From: Deltaproteobacteria bacterium
GTDB lineage: Bacteria; Myxococcota_A; Polyangia; Haliangiales; Haliangiaceae
Direction of reading: 5' to 3'
Length of the DNA stretch: 37,086 nucleotides
NCBI GenBank assembly: GCA_019237945.1
Contig: JAFAOG010000357.1
Span: 1-37,086 of the forward strand
Below, in pieces: positions 27,543-36,635 of the stretch. The notes beneath the pieces are model-generated. The model was not told the DNA's origin. It was given only the letters and a program-made list of their open reading frames with translations, and did no database searches. The stretch's first letter is position 1; every line of letters starts with the position of its first letter. A program made the translations under genes and the position numbers.

Positions 27543-28736
27543 TCAGGCGCCGGTGGTGAAGGAGATGGTGATCGGCGCGGGGAGCGGCGAGCCCGCCGTA
27601 TCCTTGAGCGCCGTGCTGAACGTCAGCGTGTACATCGTGTTCGCCTGCCACATGCCCGCCGTCGGCGAGACCGTGACCTGCGAGCGGCCACCGCCGTTCG
27701 AGATCGAGACGGTGAAGCCGGTGAAGTTCGCGCCCGCCTGGGTCATCGACACCGATGCGGTGAGCGACGCCATGTCGAGCAGCGTGTTCGCCTGCAGCAC
27801 GAGCGGCTGCGTCTTGTCGGTGCCCATCACGTCGAACGTCGCCGCGAGCGTCAGCGGCGCGGTCTTGAACGAGAACGCCGAGACATCGCCCGGCGTGCAG
27901 TTCTGCGAGCACAGGTCGAGGTTGCCGGAGCAATCCGCGGTGCGGCCGCCCACCGGCGCGCAGATCTGGATGTCCGTCTTGTCGACGACGCTCGGGTCGA
28001 ACGACAGGCTGCACGTCTGGTTCGTCGGGACCGCGCCCGACGGGAAGAACACGATCGCGGGACCGATCGCCTCGATGCCGCCCATCGCCGGCGGCTGCTG
28101 ATCTCCCGACGGGTACCAGTAGCTCTTCGCGGGATCCGCCATCAGCTTCGTCGTGCCGCACGTCAGCGCGACCGAGGTCGGGATGAAGCGGTGCATGTCG
28201 GCCGCGCCGTCCTGGTTGACGTCGAGCACGCCGACCGGATCGCCCTTCGCGATCATCGTGGTGCCGATGAGGCAACCGCCGTCGAGCTGGCAGAGACAGA
28301 CCGCGTGGTCACCCGTGCAGCTTGCCTTCAACGCATCCTGCGCCACCGAGCAGTGCGCGACGTCATCCGGCGTCGCGCCGTCGGGGATCTTGTCGAACGC
28401 GCCGTCGGGACCGACGTTCGCGCGACACGAGATTTCCTCGAGGCGATTGCCCTTGAGGATCTCGTCGAACACGATGCGCAGGTGCTGGCCCGAAACGGCC
28501 GCCGACGTCACGGCGTGCTGCATGCTCGGATCGAGTCCGGGCAACGTGCCGAACGCGAAGATGCGTCCGTCGTTCTCGTTGCCCATGTTGTCGATCTGCG
28601 CTTCCGTCAGAACGACCTGCTCGATCATCGGCGGACCCGCCGGATTGAGATTCGTTGCGGACTCGGTGTCGGTGCATGCAGCGTGGAATGCCAGGCCGGC
28701 AACCACGCACGCGATCCCAAAACGGCTCGAAGTCAT
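27543..28736 (-). CDS. lipoprotein with bacterial Ig-like domain(s)
   Basis: MTSSRFGIACVVAGLAFHAACTDTESATNLNPAGPPMIEQVVLTE (lipobox); C-term TVSPTAGMWQANTMYTLTFSTALKDTAGSPLPAPITISFTTGA (SbsA Ig-like pattern). Confidence 0.8.
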   Translation of the reverse strand: MTSSRFGIACVVAGLAFHAACTDTESATNLNPAGPPMIEQVVLTEAQIDNMGNENDGRIFAFGTLPGLDPSMQHAVTSAAVSGQHLRIVFDEILKGNRLEEISCRANVGPDGAFDKIPDGATPDDVAHCSVAQDALKASCTGDHAVCLCQLDGGCLIGTTMIAKGDPVGVLDVNQDGAADMHRFIPTSVALTCGTTKLMADPAKSYWYPSGDQQPPAMGGIEAIGPAIVFFPSGAVPTNQTCSLSFDPSVVDKTDIQICAPVGGRTADCSGNLDLCSQNCTPGDVSAFSFKTAPLTLAATFDVMGTDKTQPLVLQANTLLDMASLTASVSMTQAGANFTGFTVSISNGGGRSQVTVSPTAGMWQANTMYTLTFSTALKDTAGSPLPAPITISFTTGA

Positions 28737-28890
28737 AGGCTCTCTATCCCCTTGGATGGGTGCGCCAACTGCGCAGAAATCGGCTGCTTGTACGATTTGT
28801 AGCGAGAACGTGTCAAGGCGATTCCCCTGCGAGTATCACGGCGCACTGACGCACTGACTCGGGTTCTCGATCTCACTCCATGGCAGCGCA

Positions 28891-29307
28891 TCATGGGTGG
28901 TCGCAGTCGCTGTCGCACCCGATGCGCAATGCCACATGCGTATCGGTCGCGACGCCGTGAATCGTATCGATGGTACTGACGACGTCGCGCCACGGTACGT
29001 GGTCGTCGAACTGCACGAATACAACGTGGACGGTTTGTCGCAGGTGACTGCGCAAGGTCGCCGGCAGGTCGGTGCCCGCCAGCTGGACCTCGGTGCCCTC
29101 GTCCTCGATGGACACGCCCAGGTCCGCGTGAACCTTGATGGTCAGCGACGGCAGCGGCTCGACGTCCGGTCCGCCCTCGCGGGGCACCTCGACCTGCTCC
29201 ATCCGCAGCATCGCCGGCAGGACGACGAGGAAGATGACGAGCAGGACGAGCAGGACGTCGATCAGCGGCGTGACATTGATCTCGGGTCCGTTTCGCGAAA
29301 GTCCCAT
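28891..29307 (-). CDS. ExbD/TolR family protein (third paralogue)
   Basis: MGLSRNGPEINVTPLIDVLLVLLVIFLVVLPAMLRMEQVEVPREGGPDVEPLPSLTIKVHADLGVSI. Confidence 0.9.
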   Translation of the reverse strand: MGLSRNGPEINVTPLIDVLLVLLVIFLVVLPAMLRMEQVEVPREGGPDVEPLPSLTIKVHADLGVSIEDEGTEVQLAGTDLPATLRSHLRQTVHVVFVQFDDHVPWRDVVSTIDTIHGVATDTHVALRIGCDSDCDHP

Positions 29308-29411
29308 GGACCATCGCTAACGCACCGCGGGGTCAGCCGCGTAGCGTCACGTCATCACGCCGTGTGAGCCGCGGCGACCACGTATCGCGTCGCAGGTCGC
29401 AGGTCGCGGGC

Positions 29412-29891
29412 CTACGGTGCGGCAGGCTGGCCGGGCTGGTCTTCCTTGACCTTGAGCGCGACCTTCACTTCGTCGTGGTTGACGTCGGCGGCGAGGCTGC
29501 GGATCGAGTCCATCGTCGTGACGACGTCCTTCCACAGCACGTCCGGATCGAAGTCGACGAACACGACCTTCTCCGTGCCCTGGTGCATCGCCTCGAGCTT
29601 GGGGCGCAGCGTCTTCGCGAGGTCGACGGCCTGGATCGTCTGATCCTTGTCGCCGTCGTTGAACGTGATCTGGCCGTTCTTCTCGACCTTGACCGTCAGC
29701 ATCGACGCGTTCGGGTCAGGCATCTCGATCTCGTTGTTCAGCTTTCGCGGAACCTCGAGCGTCTCCATCTTCATCATGATCGGCATCACGACGAGGAAGA
29801 TGATCAGGAGCACGAGAAGGACATCGATCAAGGGCGTGACGTTGATGTCCGACTGGACACCGCCCTTGTTTTGGCCGGTTGACATCCCCAT
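29412..29891 (-). CDS. ExbD/TolR family protein (second paralogue)
   Basis: MGMSTGQNKGGVQSDINVTPLIDVLLVLLIIFLVVMPIMMKMETLEVPRKLNNEIEMPDPNASMLTVKVEKNGQITFN. Confidence 0.94.
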   Translation of the reverse strand: MGMSTGQNKGGVQSDINVTPLIDVLLVLLIIFLVVMPIMMKMETLEVPRKLNNEIEMPDPNASMLTVKVEKNGQITFNDGDKDQTIQAVDLAKTLRPKLEAMHQGTEKVVFVDFDPDVLWKDVVTTMDSIRSLAADVNHDEVKVALKVKEDQPGQPAAP

Positions 29892-29895
29892 GGCG

Positions 29896-30423
29896 CTATT
29901 TCTCCTCGGAGTCTTTCGCGATGGCGAGGTCGATCTGCTGGAGCGCGAGCTCCTTGTTCAGATACGTCAGCACCGGGTAGACGTCCTTGTACGCCACGGA
30001 CTCGGCGGCCTTGATGTAGACGCGGCCGACGCCATCCGGGTTCTTGGGGGCCTTCCAGGCCGCCTCGATCTGCATGCCCATCTCTTTGAGCGTCGCTTCG
30101 TTGACCGGTCCTAGCTTGTTCTTCTCGATGAAGAGCTCGACGCCGGCATCGCACGGGAAGCCCGGAGGAGGATCCTTGGCGCAGGCGATCGAGACGACCG
30201 GCTGCATCTTGTCCTTCTCCTGCGAGTAGTTGTGCGCCTTCGGCAGGGTGACGTCATGGCCACGGCCCATGATCAGCGTCATCAGCATGAAGATGATGAG
30301 CAGCACCAGCATGACGTCGACGAGCGGCGTCACGTTGATGTCGTTCCTCACCGAGTCGACGTGCACCTTCTTGTCGGAGATGCGCCAACGGCGGTGCGGA
30401 TGTCCTGCGCGAGCGTGGCCCAC
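29896..30423 (-). CDS. ExbD/TolR family protein (first paralogue)
   Basis: VHVDSVRNDINVTPLVDVMLVLLIIFMLMTLIMGRGHDVTLPKAHN...RVYIKAAESVAYKDVYPVLTYL. True start may be internal to the ORF. Confidence 0.92.
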   Translation of the reverse strand: MGHARAGHPHRRWRISDKKVHVDSVRNDINVTPLVDVMLVLLIIFMLMTLIMGRGHDVTLPKAHNYSQEKDKMQPVVSIACAKDPPPGFPCDAGVELFIEKNKLGPVNEATLKEMGMQIEAAWKAPKNPDGVGRVYIKAAESVAYKDVYPVLTYLNKELALQQIDLAIAKDSEEK

Positions 30424-30427
30424 TGGA

Positions 30428-31114
30428 TTAGCCCCGGCCCTCGCGGAGGACGTAGTCGATGAACTCGCTCGACACGTCGTTCATGTCGATGACGAACTGC
30501 TCGACGCGCGACGTGAAGTAGTTGAACGACATGGCGCCGATGATCGCGACGCCGAGACCGAGCGCCGTCGACACGAGCGCTTCGGAGATCTTCGGGCCGA
30601 TCTCGTTGATCGTCACGCTGCCGCCCTTCAAGAGCTGGAACGTTCCGAGGATGCCGACGACCGTGCCGAGCAGACCGATGAACGGCGTGGCCGATGCGAC
30701 GGTACCGAGGAACGGCAGACCGCGGCGCAGGTTGCTCGTCTCGCGCTCCTTGACGCGCTCGAGCGCGCGGTTGACGGAGTCGACGAGGTCGAAGTCACCG
30801 ACGTCGTCGGGGCCTTCGGTCTTGAGCGCCTCGCGACCCTGGAGCAGCGCGGCGAGGCCGGACTCCATGACCTTCGCGACCGGGCTCTTCTGGGCACCGC
30901 GCGCCGAGTTCAGCGCGTCGTTGACCTTGTGCTGGCGGAGGTACTCGCCGAGCGCCTGGACGTAGCGGATGCTCTGATCCGCGGCCGCCCGGTACGTCAG
31001 AAGGCGTTCGGCGATCACGTAGAACATGAACACGCTCATGCCGACCATCAACACCGTGATGATCTTCACGATGATGCTCATGTTGTTCCAGATCTCTACG
31101 AGGTCGAGTCCCAT
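30428..31114 (-). CDS. ExbB/TolQ/MotA family proton channel
   Basis: MGLDLVEIWNNMSIIVKIITVLMVGMSVFMFYVIAERLLTYRAAADQ...RGLPFLGTVASATPFIGLLGTVVGILGTFQLLKGG...ISEALVSTALGLGVAIIGAMSFNYF. Confidence 0.95.
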   Translation of the reverse strand: MGLDLVEIWNNMSIIVKIITVLMVGMSVFMFYVIAERLLTYRAAADQSIRYVQALGEYLRQHKVNDALNSARGAQKSPVAKVMESGLAALLQGREALKTEGPDDVGDFDLVDSVNRALERVKERETSNLRRGLPFLGTVASATPFIGLLGTVVGILGTFQLLKGGSVTINEIGPKISEALVSTALGLGVAIIGAMSFNYFTSRVEQFVIDMNDVSSEFIDYVLREGRG

Positions 31115-31141
31115 GGCACGTTCCTTCTTGAAGGTCCTGAC

Positions 31142-31945
31142 TTACTTCTGCGAGTAGATGAACGTCACGGCGGTGCACACGGGCACTGCCTTGCCGTTCA
31201 CGTTGTACGGCTTGTAGCGCCACGATCCCTTGATCGTGGAGAGGATCCTGCTGTCGTAGGCGCCGAAGCCGGTCGACTTCAGCATGTTGACGGACTGGAT
31301 GTCGCCAGACACCGTCAGGCACAGCTTGAAGCTGCCGATCACGCGGTCCTTGCCGGAGCGCGAGATCTCGGTCTTCGTCACGTCGTCGGGCACGATGTTC
31401 TTGTCGCCCGCGATGCGCGAGCCTTCGAGCATCGTCGGCGGAACGTTCTGCGGCGGCGCGGGAGGCGGAGGCGGAGGCGGAGGGGGCGGAGCGCCCATCA
31501 CGCCGTTGATGTCACCGCCGACGACACCGCCGACGACGCCACCCTCGACGCCACCTTCTTCACCGTTCGGATCGCCCTTGTCCTCGACCTCTTTGACTTC
31601 CTGCTTCTCGATCTTGACCGGCTGGACGATGTCCTTGACCTTGATCTTCTTCGGCGTGATCTGAACGTCGTGCGGCTTCGCGCCACCCTTGGGCGGCGGA
31701 GGCGGCGGAGGCGGCGGCGGAGCGACCGCGAGATCGATCGTCGTCTTGGGGCGATCGAGCTGCTCGATGTCCCAGATCGTCTTGATCCACATCGCGAGGA
31801 ACAGACCGACGTGGAAGATGACGGCGCCCGTCAAAAGCGGGCCGGCCCAGCGCGGCATCTTGCGGTGCTTCGCTTCCTGATAGTTCCCGAACATCGTCGG
31901 GCCAGGAGCGGCGGGTCCAGGGTCGCGGTACGGCGTGGTCGACAT
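31142..31945 (-). CDS. TonB-like protein with two polyproline tracts
   Basis: TM segment WAGPLLTGAVIFHVGLFLAMWI; TIDLAVAPPPPPPPPPPKGG...GEEGGVEGGVVGGVVGGDINGVMGAPPPPPPPPPPAPPQ...; C-terminal domain VIGSFKLCLTVSGDIQSVNMLKSTGFGAYDSRILSTIKGSWRYKPYNVNGKAVPVCTAVTFIYSQK. Confidence 0.9.
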   Translation of the reverse strand: MSTTPYRDPGPAAPGPTMFGNYQEAKHRKMPRWAGPLLTGAVIFHVGLFLAMWIKTIWDIEQLDRPKTTIDLAVAPPPPPPPPPPKGGAKPHDVQITPKKIKVKDIVQPVKIEKQEVKEVEDKGDPNGEEGGVEGGVVGGVVGGDINGVMGAPPPPPPPPPPAPPQNVPPTMLEGSRIAGDKNIVPDDVTKTEISRSGKDRVIGSFKLCLTVSGDIQSVNMLKSTGFGAYDSRILSTIKGSWRYKPYNVNGKAVPVCTAVTFIYSQK

Positions 31946-31971
31946 GGGCAGCTTCTTCTCCTTTGGGCGAA

Positions 31972-32991
31972 TCAGCCGCCGGTCGCAGAACCCTGCGCCG
32001 GGCTAGGGGTTGGAGCGGGAGCGTCCGAGCCTTGGGCCTTCTTCGCCTCATCGCTCATAACGCGCGACGCGCGCTGGAGATCTTGTGCGGTGGCGCGGTC
32101 GAGGGCAGCAGCCCAGGACGACCCCATCGCAAGCGCGCGGAAGTTGAAGATCGAGGCCTGAAGCCCGACAAGCTTGGGGTTTTTCGGCTGTAGCTCGGCG
32201 GCCTTCTGGAGCGCGCCGATGCCGCGGTCCGCGAGCTCGACGGCCTCGGTCGAGGTCAGCGTCTTCGAATTGAGCTTGGACCACGCGACGTTACCGATGA
32301 ACTGGTAGGCGGCGACCTTCGCGGTCGGGTCGGTCGCGACGGCGGCGACCTTGAGGTACCACTCGATCGACTTGCGCCAGTCGTTGGCCTTGAGGTTGAT
32401 GCCGGCGAGCGTGCCCATGATCTCGGGGTCGTTGGGCTTGGCCTTGAGCAGGCCGTCCCAGTACTCGATCGCCTTGGGGTACTGCGACGCATCGATCCAC
32501 ACCTGCGTCATTAGGTTGCGCGTCTCGGCATCGCTGGGATGCGCCTTGAGCCACGCGCCGTAATGCGTCGCGGCAAGCTCGGCGAGCTGCGCGTCATCCA
32601 GCGTGCAGATGTCGATCTTCTCGCACTTGAAGCTCGACGCGCAGACGTTCTTCTCGTCGCACGGCGTGAACAGGGTCGAGCCCTCCTTCACGCACACCTG
32701 CTTGTTGACCGTCTTGACGCCCGGGATGTTGTCGCAAGCCGGCGTGCCACGGCGCTCGATATCGACCGTGCCTTCGAATCCCGGCTTGAACACCTTCGAG
32801 TACGCGAGCGCGAGGTTGTAGTGGATCGTCGGATCGTCCACTTCCTTGAGCGCCTTCTCGTACTCGCCGGCGGCATCGGCGAACCGCATCTCACGGAAGA
32901 GGTTGTTCCCCTTGCGATTGCGGTTGCGGCCGTCGAGCTGTTCGCAACCGAACAGCGACGCCACGAGCATCGCTACAGTGACAATGCGCAT
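31972..32991 (-). CDS. TPR-repeat lipoprotein with Cys-rich insertion
   Basis: MRIVTVAMLVASLFGCEQLDGRNRNRKGNNLFREMRFADAAGEYEKALKEVDDPTIHYNLALAYSKVF; later TPR motifs; lipobox LFGC. Start trimmed to ATG at 32991. Confidence 0.85.
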   Translation of the reverse strand: MRIVTVAMLVASLFGCEQLDGRNRNRKGNNLFREMRFADAAGEYEKALKEVDDPTIHYNLALAYSKVFKPGFEGTVDIERRGTPACDNIPGVKTVNKQVCVKEGSTLFTPCDEKNVCASSFKCEKIDICTLDDAQLAELAATHYGAWLKAHPSDAETRNLMTQVWIDASQYPKAIEYWDGLLKAKPNDPEIMGTLAGINLKANDWRKSIEWYLKVAAVATDPTAKVAAYQFIGNVAWSKLNSKTLTSTEAVELADRGIGALQKAAELQPKNPKLVGLQASIFNFRALAMGSSWAAALDRATAQDLQRASRVMSDEAKKAQGSDAPAPTPSPAQGSATGG

Positions 32992-33170
32992 CGCGGTCCG
33001 AGGCATCGGGCGCGCGACTATACATAGGTGGGTAGGGGGCATCAACCGGCCTTCGCGGAATGGGTCTACTACGCTCCCGCAGCTCGTTGGGAGGGCGCAA
33101 ACGTGACACTGCCTGACGACCTGCGCGTGCGCTTTCGCAGTCGCGTCGCATTTGCACTTCAAGTGCCTCA

Positions 33171-33794
33171 TCACATGACAGCGAAGGTGATGCCGATCGA
33201 GTAGTTGTCGATGTCGTCCTGGTCGCTGGCCGCGGCCTCCAGGCCCACCGATTTCTGCTCGACGCAGCTCTTCGTTGCATCCACGGCATCACCGGTGACA
33301 TCGCGCAGCTGATATGCGGCCGACGTCACGGTCAGCTTGTGGTCCTTGATCGCCACGAAGATCGTGCCTTCGAGGCGCGGATGCTCGCCGCGCGCTTCCT
33401 TCGGCAAGTCCTTCGCGCAATCCGCGAGGACGCCGCGAACCTTCTGCGCGACCTCGGCGGTCAGCCCCGACGGCAGCTGGCGCGTGTTCGGGCGGTGGAT
33501 GTTCGGCGGGACATCGAGTGGGGCGTTGCTGCCCGCGCGGTGATCGCGCACGCGCACGTCGCCGATCGTGTACTCGTTCGCCGAGCCGGGCGGCGGCACC
33601 GGCTTCGTGTTGTCGACGTTGCTCGGCAAGCTCGGCCGCGACGACGTGTCGGGCGTGCTCGGCGGCTGCGTGCTCGCGGTCGTGTCGGTCGCCGAGCCCG
33701 TCGTTGCCTTGTCGCTCGGCTTCTCCTTGCGGAACATCAGCCAGCCGCCGATCGCCAGCGCGATCGCGGCCACGATCAACAGGACACGGTTCAT
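33171..33794 (-). CDS. hypothetical membrane-anchored protein with AgmX/PglI C-terminal-like region
   Basis: MNRVLLIVAAIALAIGGWLMFRKEKPSDK (TM anchor), Ser/Thr/Pro-rich linker, then LTAEVAQKVRGVLADCAKDLPKEARGEHPRLEGTIFVAIKDHKLTVTSAAYQLRDVTG. Family assignment tentative. Confidence 0.65.
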   Translation of the reverse strand: MNRVLLIVAAIALAIGGWLMFRKEKPSDKATTGSATDTTASTQPPSTPDTSSRPSLPSNVDNTKPVPPPGSANEYTIGDVRVRDHRAGSNAPLDVPPNIHRPNTRQLPSGLTAEVAQKVRGVLADCAKDLPKEARGEHPRLEGTIFVAIKDHKLTVTSAAYQLRDVTGDAVDATKSCVEQKSVGLEAAASDQDDIDNYSIGITFAVM

Positions 33795-33822
33795 GCCCTT
33801 GGTACTAGCACGGCGGTCGCGG

Positions 33823-34578
33823 CTAGTAGGCGGAGCGCAGGACCTCGACGTCGCCCGAGCGCACGCGATGGATCCGGCCCGTATCGTCGCGCAGCAGCAG
33901 CGCGCCATCGGGATCGAGGCCGTGCATGCTGCCGACGAGCGGCGCGCCATCGACCGTCGCGCGCGCCGACAGCCCGATCGCCATGCGGTCCTGCCACGCC
34001 GGGATGATCGCCTCGATGCCCGACGCGACATAGCGATCGACCCAGCGCTCGACCGCCGCGAGCAGCGAGCCGATGAACACATCGCGATCGACCGCGACGC
34101 CGCGCGCCTGGGCGAGCGAGATCCCGACGTCCGGCACCTCGTTCGACAGGTTGACGCCGATCCCGACGATCACCGAATCGAGCTTGCCGCCCTGGCTCTG
34201 CGCCTCGACGAGCACACCCGCGAGCTTCTTGCCCCCGACGAGGACATCATTGGGCCACTTGAGCACGGAGGCGGCGCCGGCCTGGCGCGCGGCCTCGCAG
34301 ACGCCGATGCCGATCGCGAGCGTCATCGGCGGCACGTCGACGAGCGGCAGCGCGGGACGCAGCACCGCGCTCAGATAGAGGCCGCCCGCCGGCGACGTCC
34401 ACGTGTGGCCATCGCGCCCCCGCCCTGCCGTCTGGCGCTCCGCGATCACGACCGTGCCGTGCTTCGCGCCCGCGCGCGCGAGCCGCGCCGCTTCATCATT
34501 CGTCGATCCGCACTCCGCGAGCACGATCTTCTGGCAGCCGAGCCAGCGTGCGACCTGATGGAGGGTTTCAAAGGTCAC
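33823..34578 (-). CDS. birA: biotin--[acetyl-CoA-carboxylase] ligase
   Basis: [55 protein letters not shown]...[23 protein letters not shown]...[11 protein letters not shown] start at 34578 overlapping nadC stop. Confidence 0.95.
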   Translation of the reverse strand: MTFETLHQVARWLGCQKIVLAECGSTNDEAARLARAGAKHGTVVIAERQTAGRGRDGHTWTSPAGGLYLSAVLRPALPLVDVPPMTLAIGIGVCEAARQAGAASVLKWPNDVLVGGKKLAGVLVEAQSQGGKLDSVIVGIGVNLSNEVPDVGISLAQARGVAVDRDVFIGSLLAAVERWVDRYVASGIEAIIPAWQDRMAIGLSARATVDGAPLVGSMHGLDPDGALLLRDDTGRIHRVRSGDVEVLRSAY

Positions 34579-35441
34579 GTGCGCACGTCCAGGCCGATAT
34601 CGACCGCGGGCGCCGAGTGCGTCAGCGCGCCGACGCTGATCAAGTCGGCTCCGGCGCGCGCGTAGTCGCCGATCGTCGCGAGCGTGATGCCGCCCGACAC
34701 CTCGACGATCACGTTGCGGCCGTGCGCGCGCGCGGCGGCGACCTCGACCTGCGCGGGAGTCATGTTGTCGAGCAGCACGATCTCGGCGCCGGCCGCGAGC
34801 GCCTCGTCGAGCTCGCCGAGGTTGGTGACCTCGACCTCGATGCGCAGCGGATGCGGAGCCTTCGTCTTCGCGGCCTCGACCGCGGCGCGCACCGAGCCGC
34901 ACGCGGCGATGTGGTTGTCCTTGATCAGGATGCCGCTGCCGAGATCGAAGCGGTGGTTCGCGCAGCCGCCGGCGAGCACGGCCGCCTTCTCGAGCGCGCG
35001 GAACCCGGGCGTCGTCTTGCGCGTGTCGACCACCTTCGCCTTGGTGCCGGCGACCGCATCCGCGTAGCGCTTCGCGAGCGTCGCGACGCCGCTGAGCCGC
35101 TGCACGAAGTTGAGCGCGGTGCGTTCGGCCGTCAGCACGCTCGCCGCGGGACCGCGTGCGGTCATGAGCAGGCCGCCGCGATCGACGCGAGCGCCGCCGT
35201 GCGCGTGAAACTCGATCTCGATCGTCGGATCGACGCTCACGAACACGGCCGCGGCGACATCGACGCCGAACGCGACAATCGGCTCGCGCGTGATCATATC
35301 CGCGACGACCTCGCGGCCTTCACTTCCGACGGTGATCGAGCTCGTCACGTCGCCGCGGCCGAGGTCTTCATCGAGCGCGAGCTCGATCAGACGTCGCACG
35401 GCCGGGATCGCAGCGAGCCCACGAAAGACGACATCACCCAT
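34575..35441 (-). CDS. nadC: nicotinate-nucleotide pyrophosphorylase (carboxylating)
   Basis: [17 protein letters not shown]...[24 protein letters not shown]...[41 protein letters not shown]. Confidence 0.97.
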   Translation of the reverse strand: MGDVVFRGLAAIPAVRRLIELALDEDLGRGDVTSSITVGSEGREVVADMITREPIVAFGVDVAAAVFVSVDPTIEIEFHAHGGARVDRGGLLMTARGPAASVLTAERTALNFVQRLSGVATLAKRYADAVAGTKAKVVDTRKTTPGFRALEKAAVLAGGCANHRFDLGSGILIKDNHIAACGSVRAAVEAAKTKAPHPLRIEVEVTNLGELDEALAAGAEIVLLDNMTPAQVEVAAARAHGRNVIVEVSGGITLATIGDYARAGADLISVGALTHSAPAVDIGLDVRT

Positions 35442-35495
35442 TCAGTGAGCGCAATCTACAGGATCGCTCCGACGATCGATCGCGAAAAATGCGGC

Positions 35496-36620
35496 TCACG
35501 GCGCGGGTTGTTCGGCCCCGACCGAATAGAACGTGCCGGGCGAGCTCTGGTTCGCGAACTCGGTCGCACACCATGCCGGCGGGCGCAGCGCGGTCGCGAT
35601 GCGAACCTCGTCGAGCTGGCCGAGCATCTCGTTGTCCGCACCGAACGACGGCTGGGGCGCCCAGCCGATGCTGCCGGTGCTCGCCGGCGTGTTCGCGGCG
35701 GCGTTGAACGTGTGCATCGGCGTGACCTCGGTGCCGTCGACGAACAGGTGCGACTTCTTGTCCGTGCCGTTGTACGTCCAGTGGACCAGCTTCCAGCCCG
35801 CGCCCTGCAGGTCGGCATTCGGCTGCCAGTCATCATTGTAGAGACCGGCGCCGAGCCCGCCGCCGCCGTACGCGCCGTAGACGAACCGCGCCTGGTCGGT
35901 CGCGTTCGTGCCGACGGTGACGATCGCGGACGTGTGGTTGACCTGCTGCTGGTTGACCCACGCCGAGATCGTGTGTTGACCGGTGCCGGTCAGCGGGCTC
36001 GAGAAGTCGATGCGCTGGGTGCCGCTGCCGTCGAACGCGATCGCGCCGCCGAGCTTGCCGGCGACCTGGGCCGTCGGCCCGAGCATCACCGCCGTGCCCG
36101 GATGACCGCCGGTCGTATCGGCGACCGCCGGCGACGTCAGCGCGTCGTCCATGTGCCACACGGCGGCGTAGTTCGGGAACGTGCCCGCCGGATCCGGCGC
36201 GGTCGCCTTCGCGAGATCGCCGTAGCCGACATAGATCGTCAGGTTCGCGCTGTTGTCGATGTGCGGCAGGTGGACCCACGCGATCAGGTGGCCGCCCGCG
36301 TACAGCTCGCGCTCGAAGCTCAGCGCGACGCCCTGCGCGTCGGTGAAGTAGATGTCGTGGCCGTCAGCGCGCGCGGCCGCCGCCAGGTCGGCATCGGTGA
36401 GCTCGACGTAGAGCTCGAAGTCGTCGAGCGACCCCGCGACCTTCATCTTGTCGATCGTCAGCGCCTTGCGCTTCGCGCCGCCCGCGTTGCTGCCGCTGCC
36501 GCCGCCGTCGGGTGCATCGCGATCGGGGCCATCGCGCCGCGCCGCATCGCCCGTGCCGGCCGCGCGCGGCTGGAACGAGCACGCACCGAGCACAGCCACG
36601 AGGACGACGCCGCGAACCAC
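35496..36620 (-). CDS. DUF2341 + LamG (concanavalin A-like) lipoprotein
   Basis: MVRGVVLVAVLGACSFQ (lipobox); KALTIDKMKVAGSLDDFELYVELTDADLAAAARADGHDIYFTDAQGVALSFERELY (DUF2341-like); YAAVWHMDDALTSPAVADTTGG...GQLDEVRIATALRPPAWCATEFANQSSP (LamG). Confidence 0.85.
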   Translation of the reverse strand: MVRGVVLVAVLGACSFQPRAAGTGDAARRDGPDRDAPDGGGSGSNAGGAKRKALTIDKMKVAGSLDDFELYVELTDADLAAAARADGHDIYFTDAQGVALSFERELYAGGHLIAWVHLPHIDNSANLTIYVGYGDLAKATAPDPAGTFPNYAAVWHMDDALTSPAVADTTGGHPGTAVMLGPTAQVAGKLGGAIAFDGSGTQRIDFSSPLTGTGQHTISAWVNQQQVNHTSAIVTVGTNATDQARFVYGAYGGGGLGAGLYNDDWQPNADLQGAGWKLVHWTYNGTDKKSHLFVDGTEVTPMHTFNAAANTPASTGSIGWAPQPSFGADNEMLGQLDEVRIATALRPPAWCATEFANQSSPGTFYSVGAEQPAP

Positions 36621-36635
36621 GAGTCGAGGATACCG

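Noticed and set aside
30230-32161. 643-aa plus-strand ORF opposite exbB/tonB
   Set aside because: Antisense to well-supported ExbB and TonB genes.
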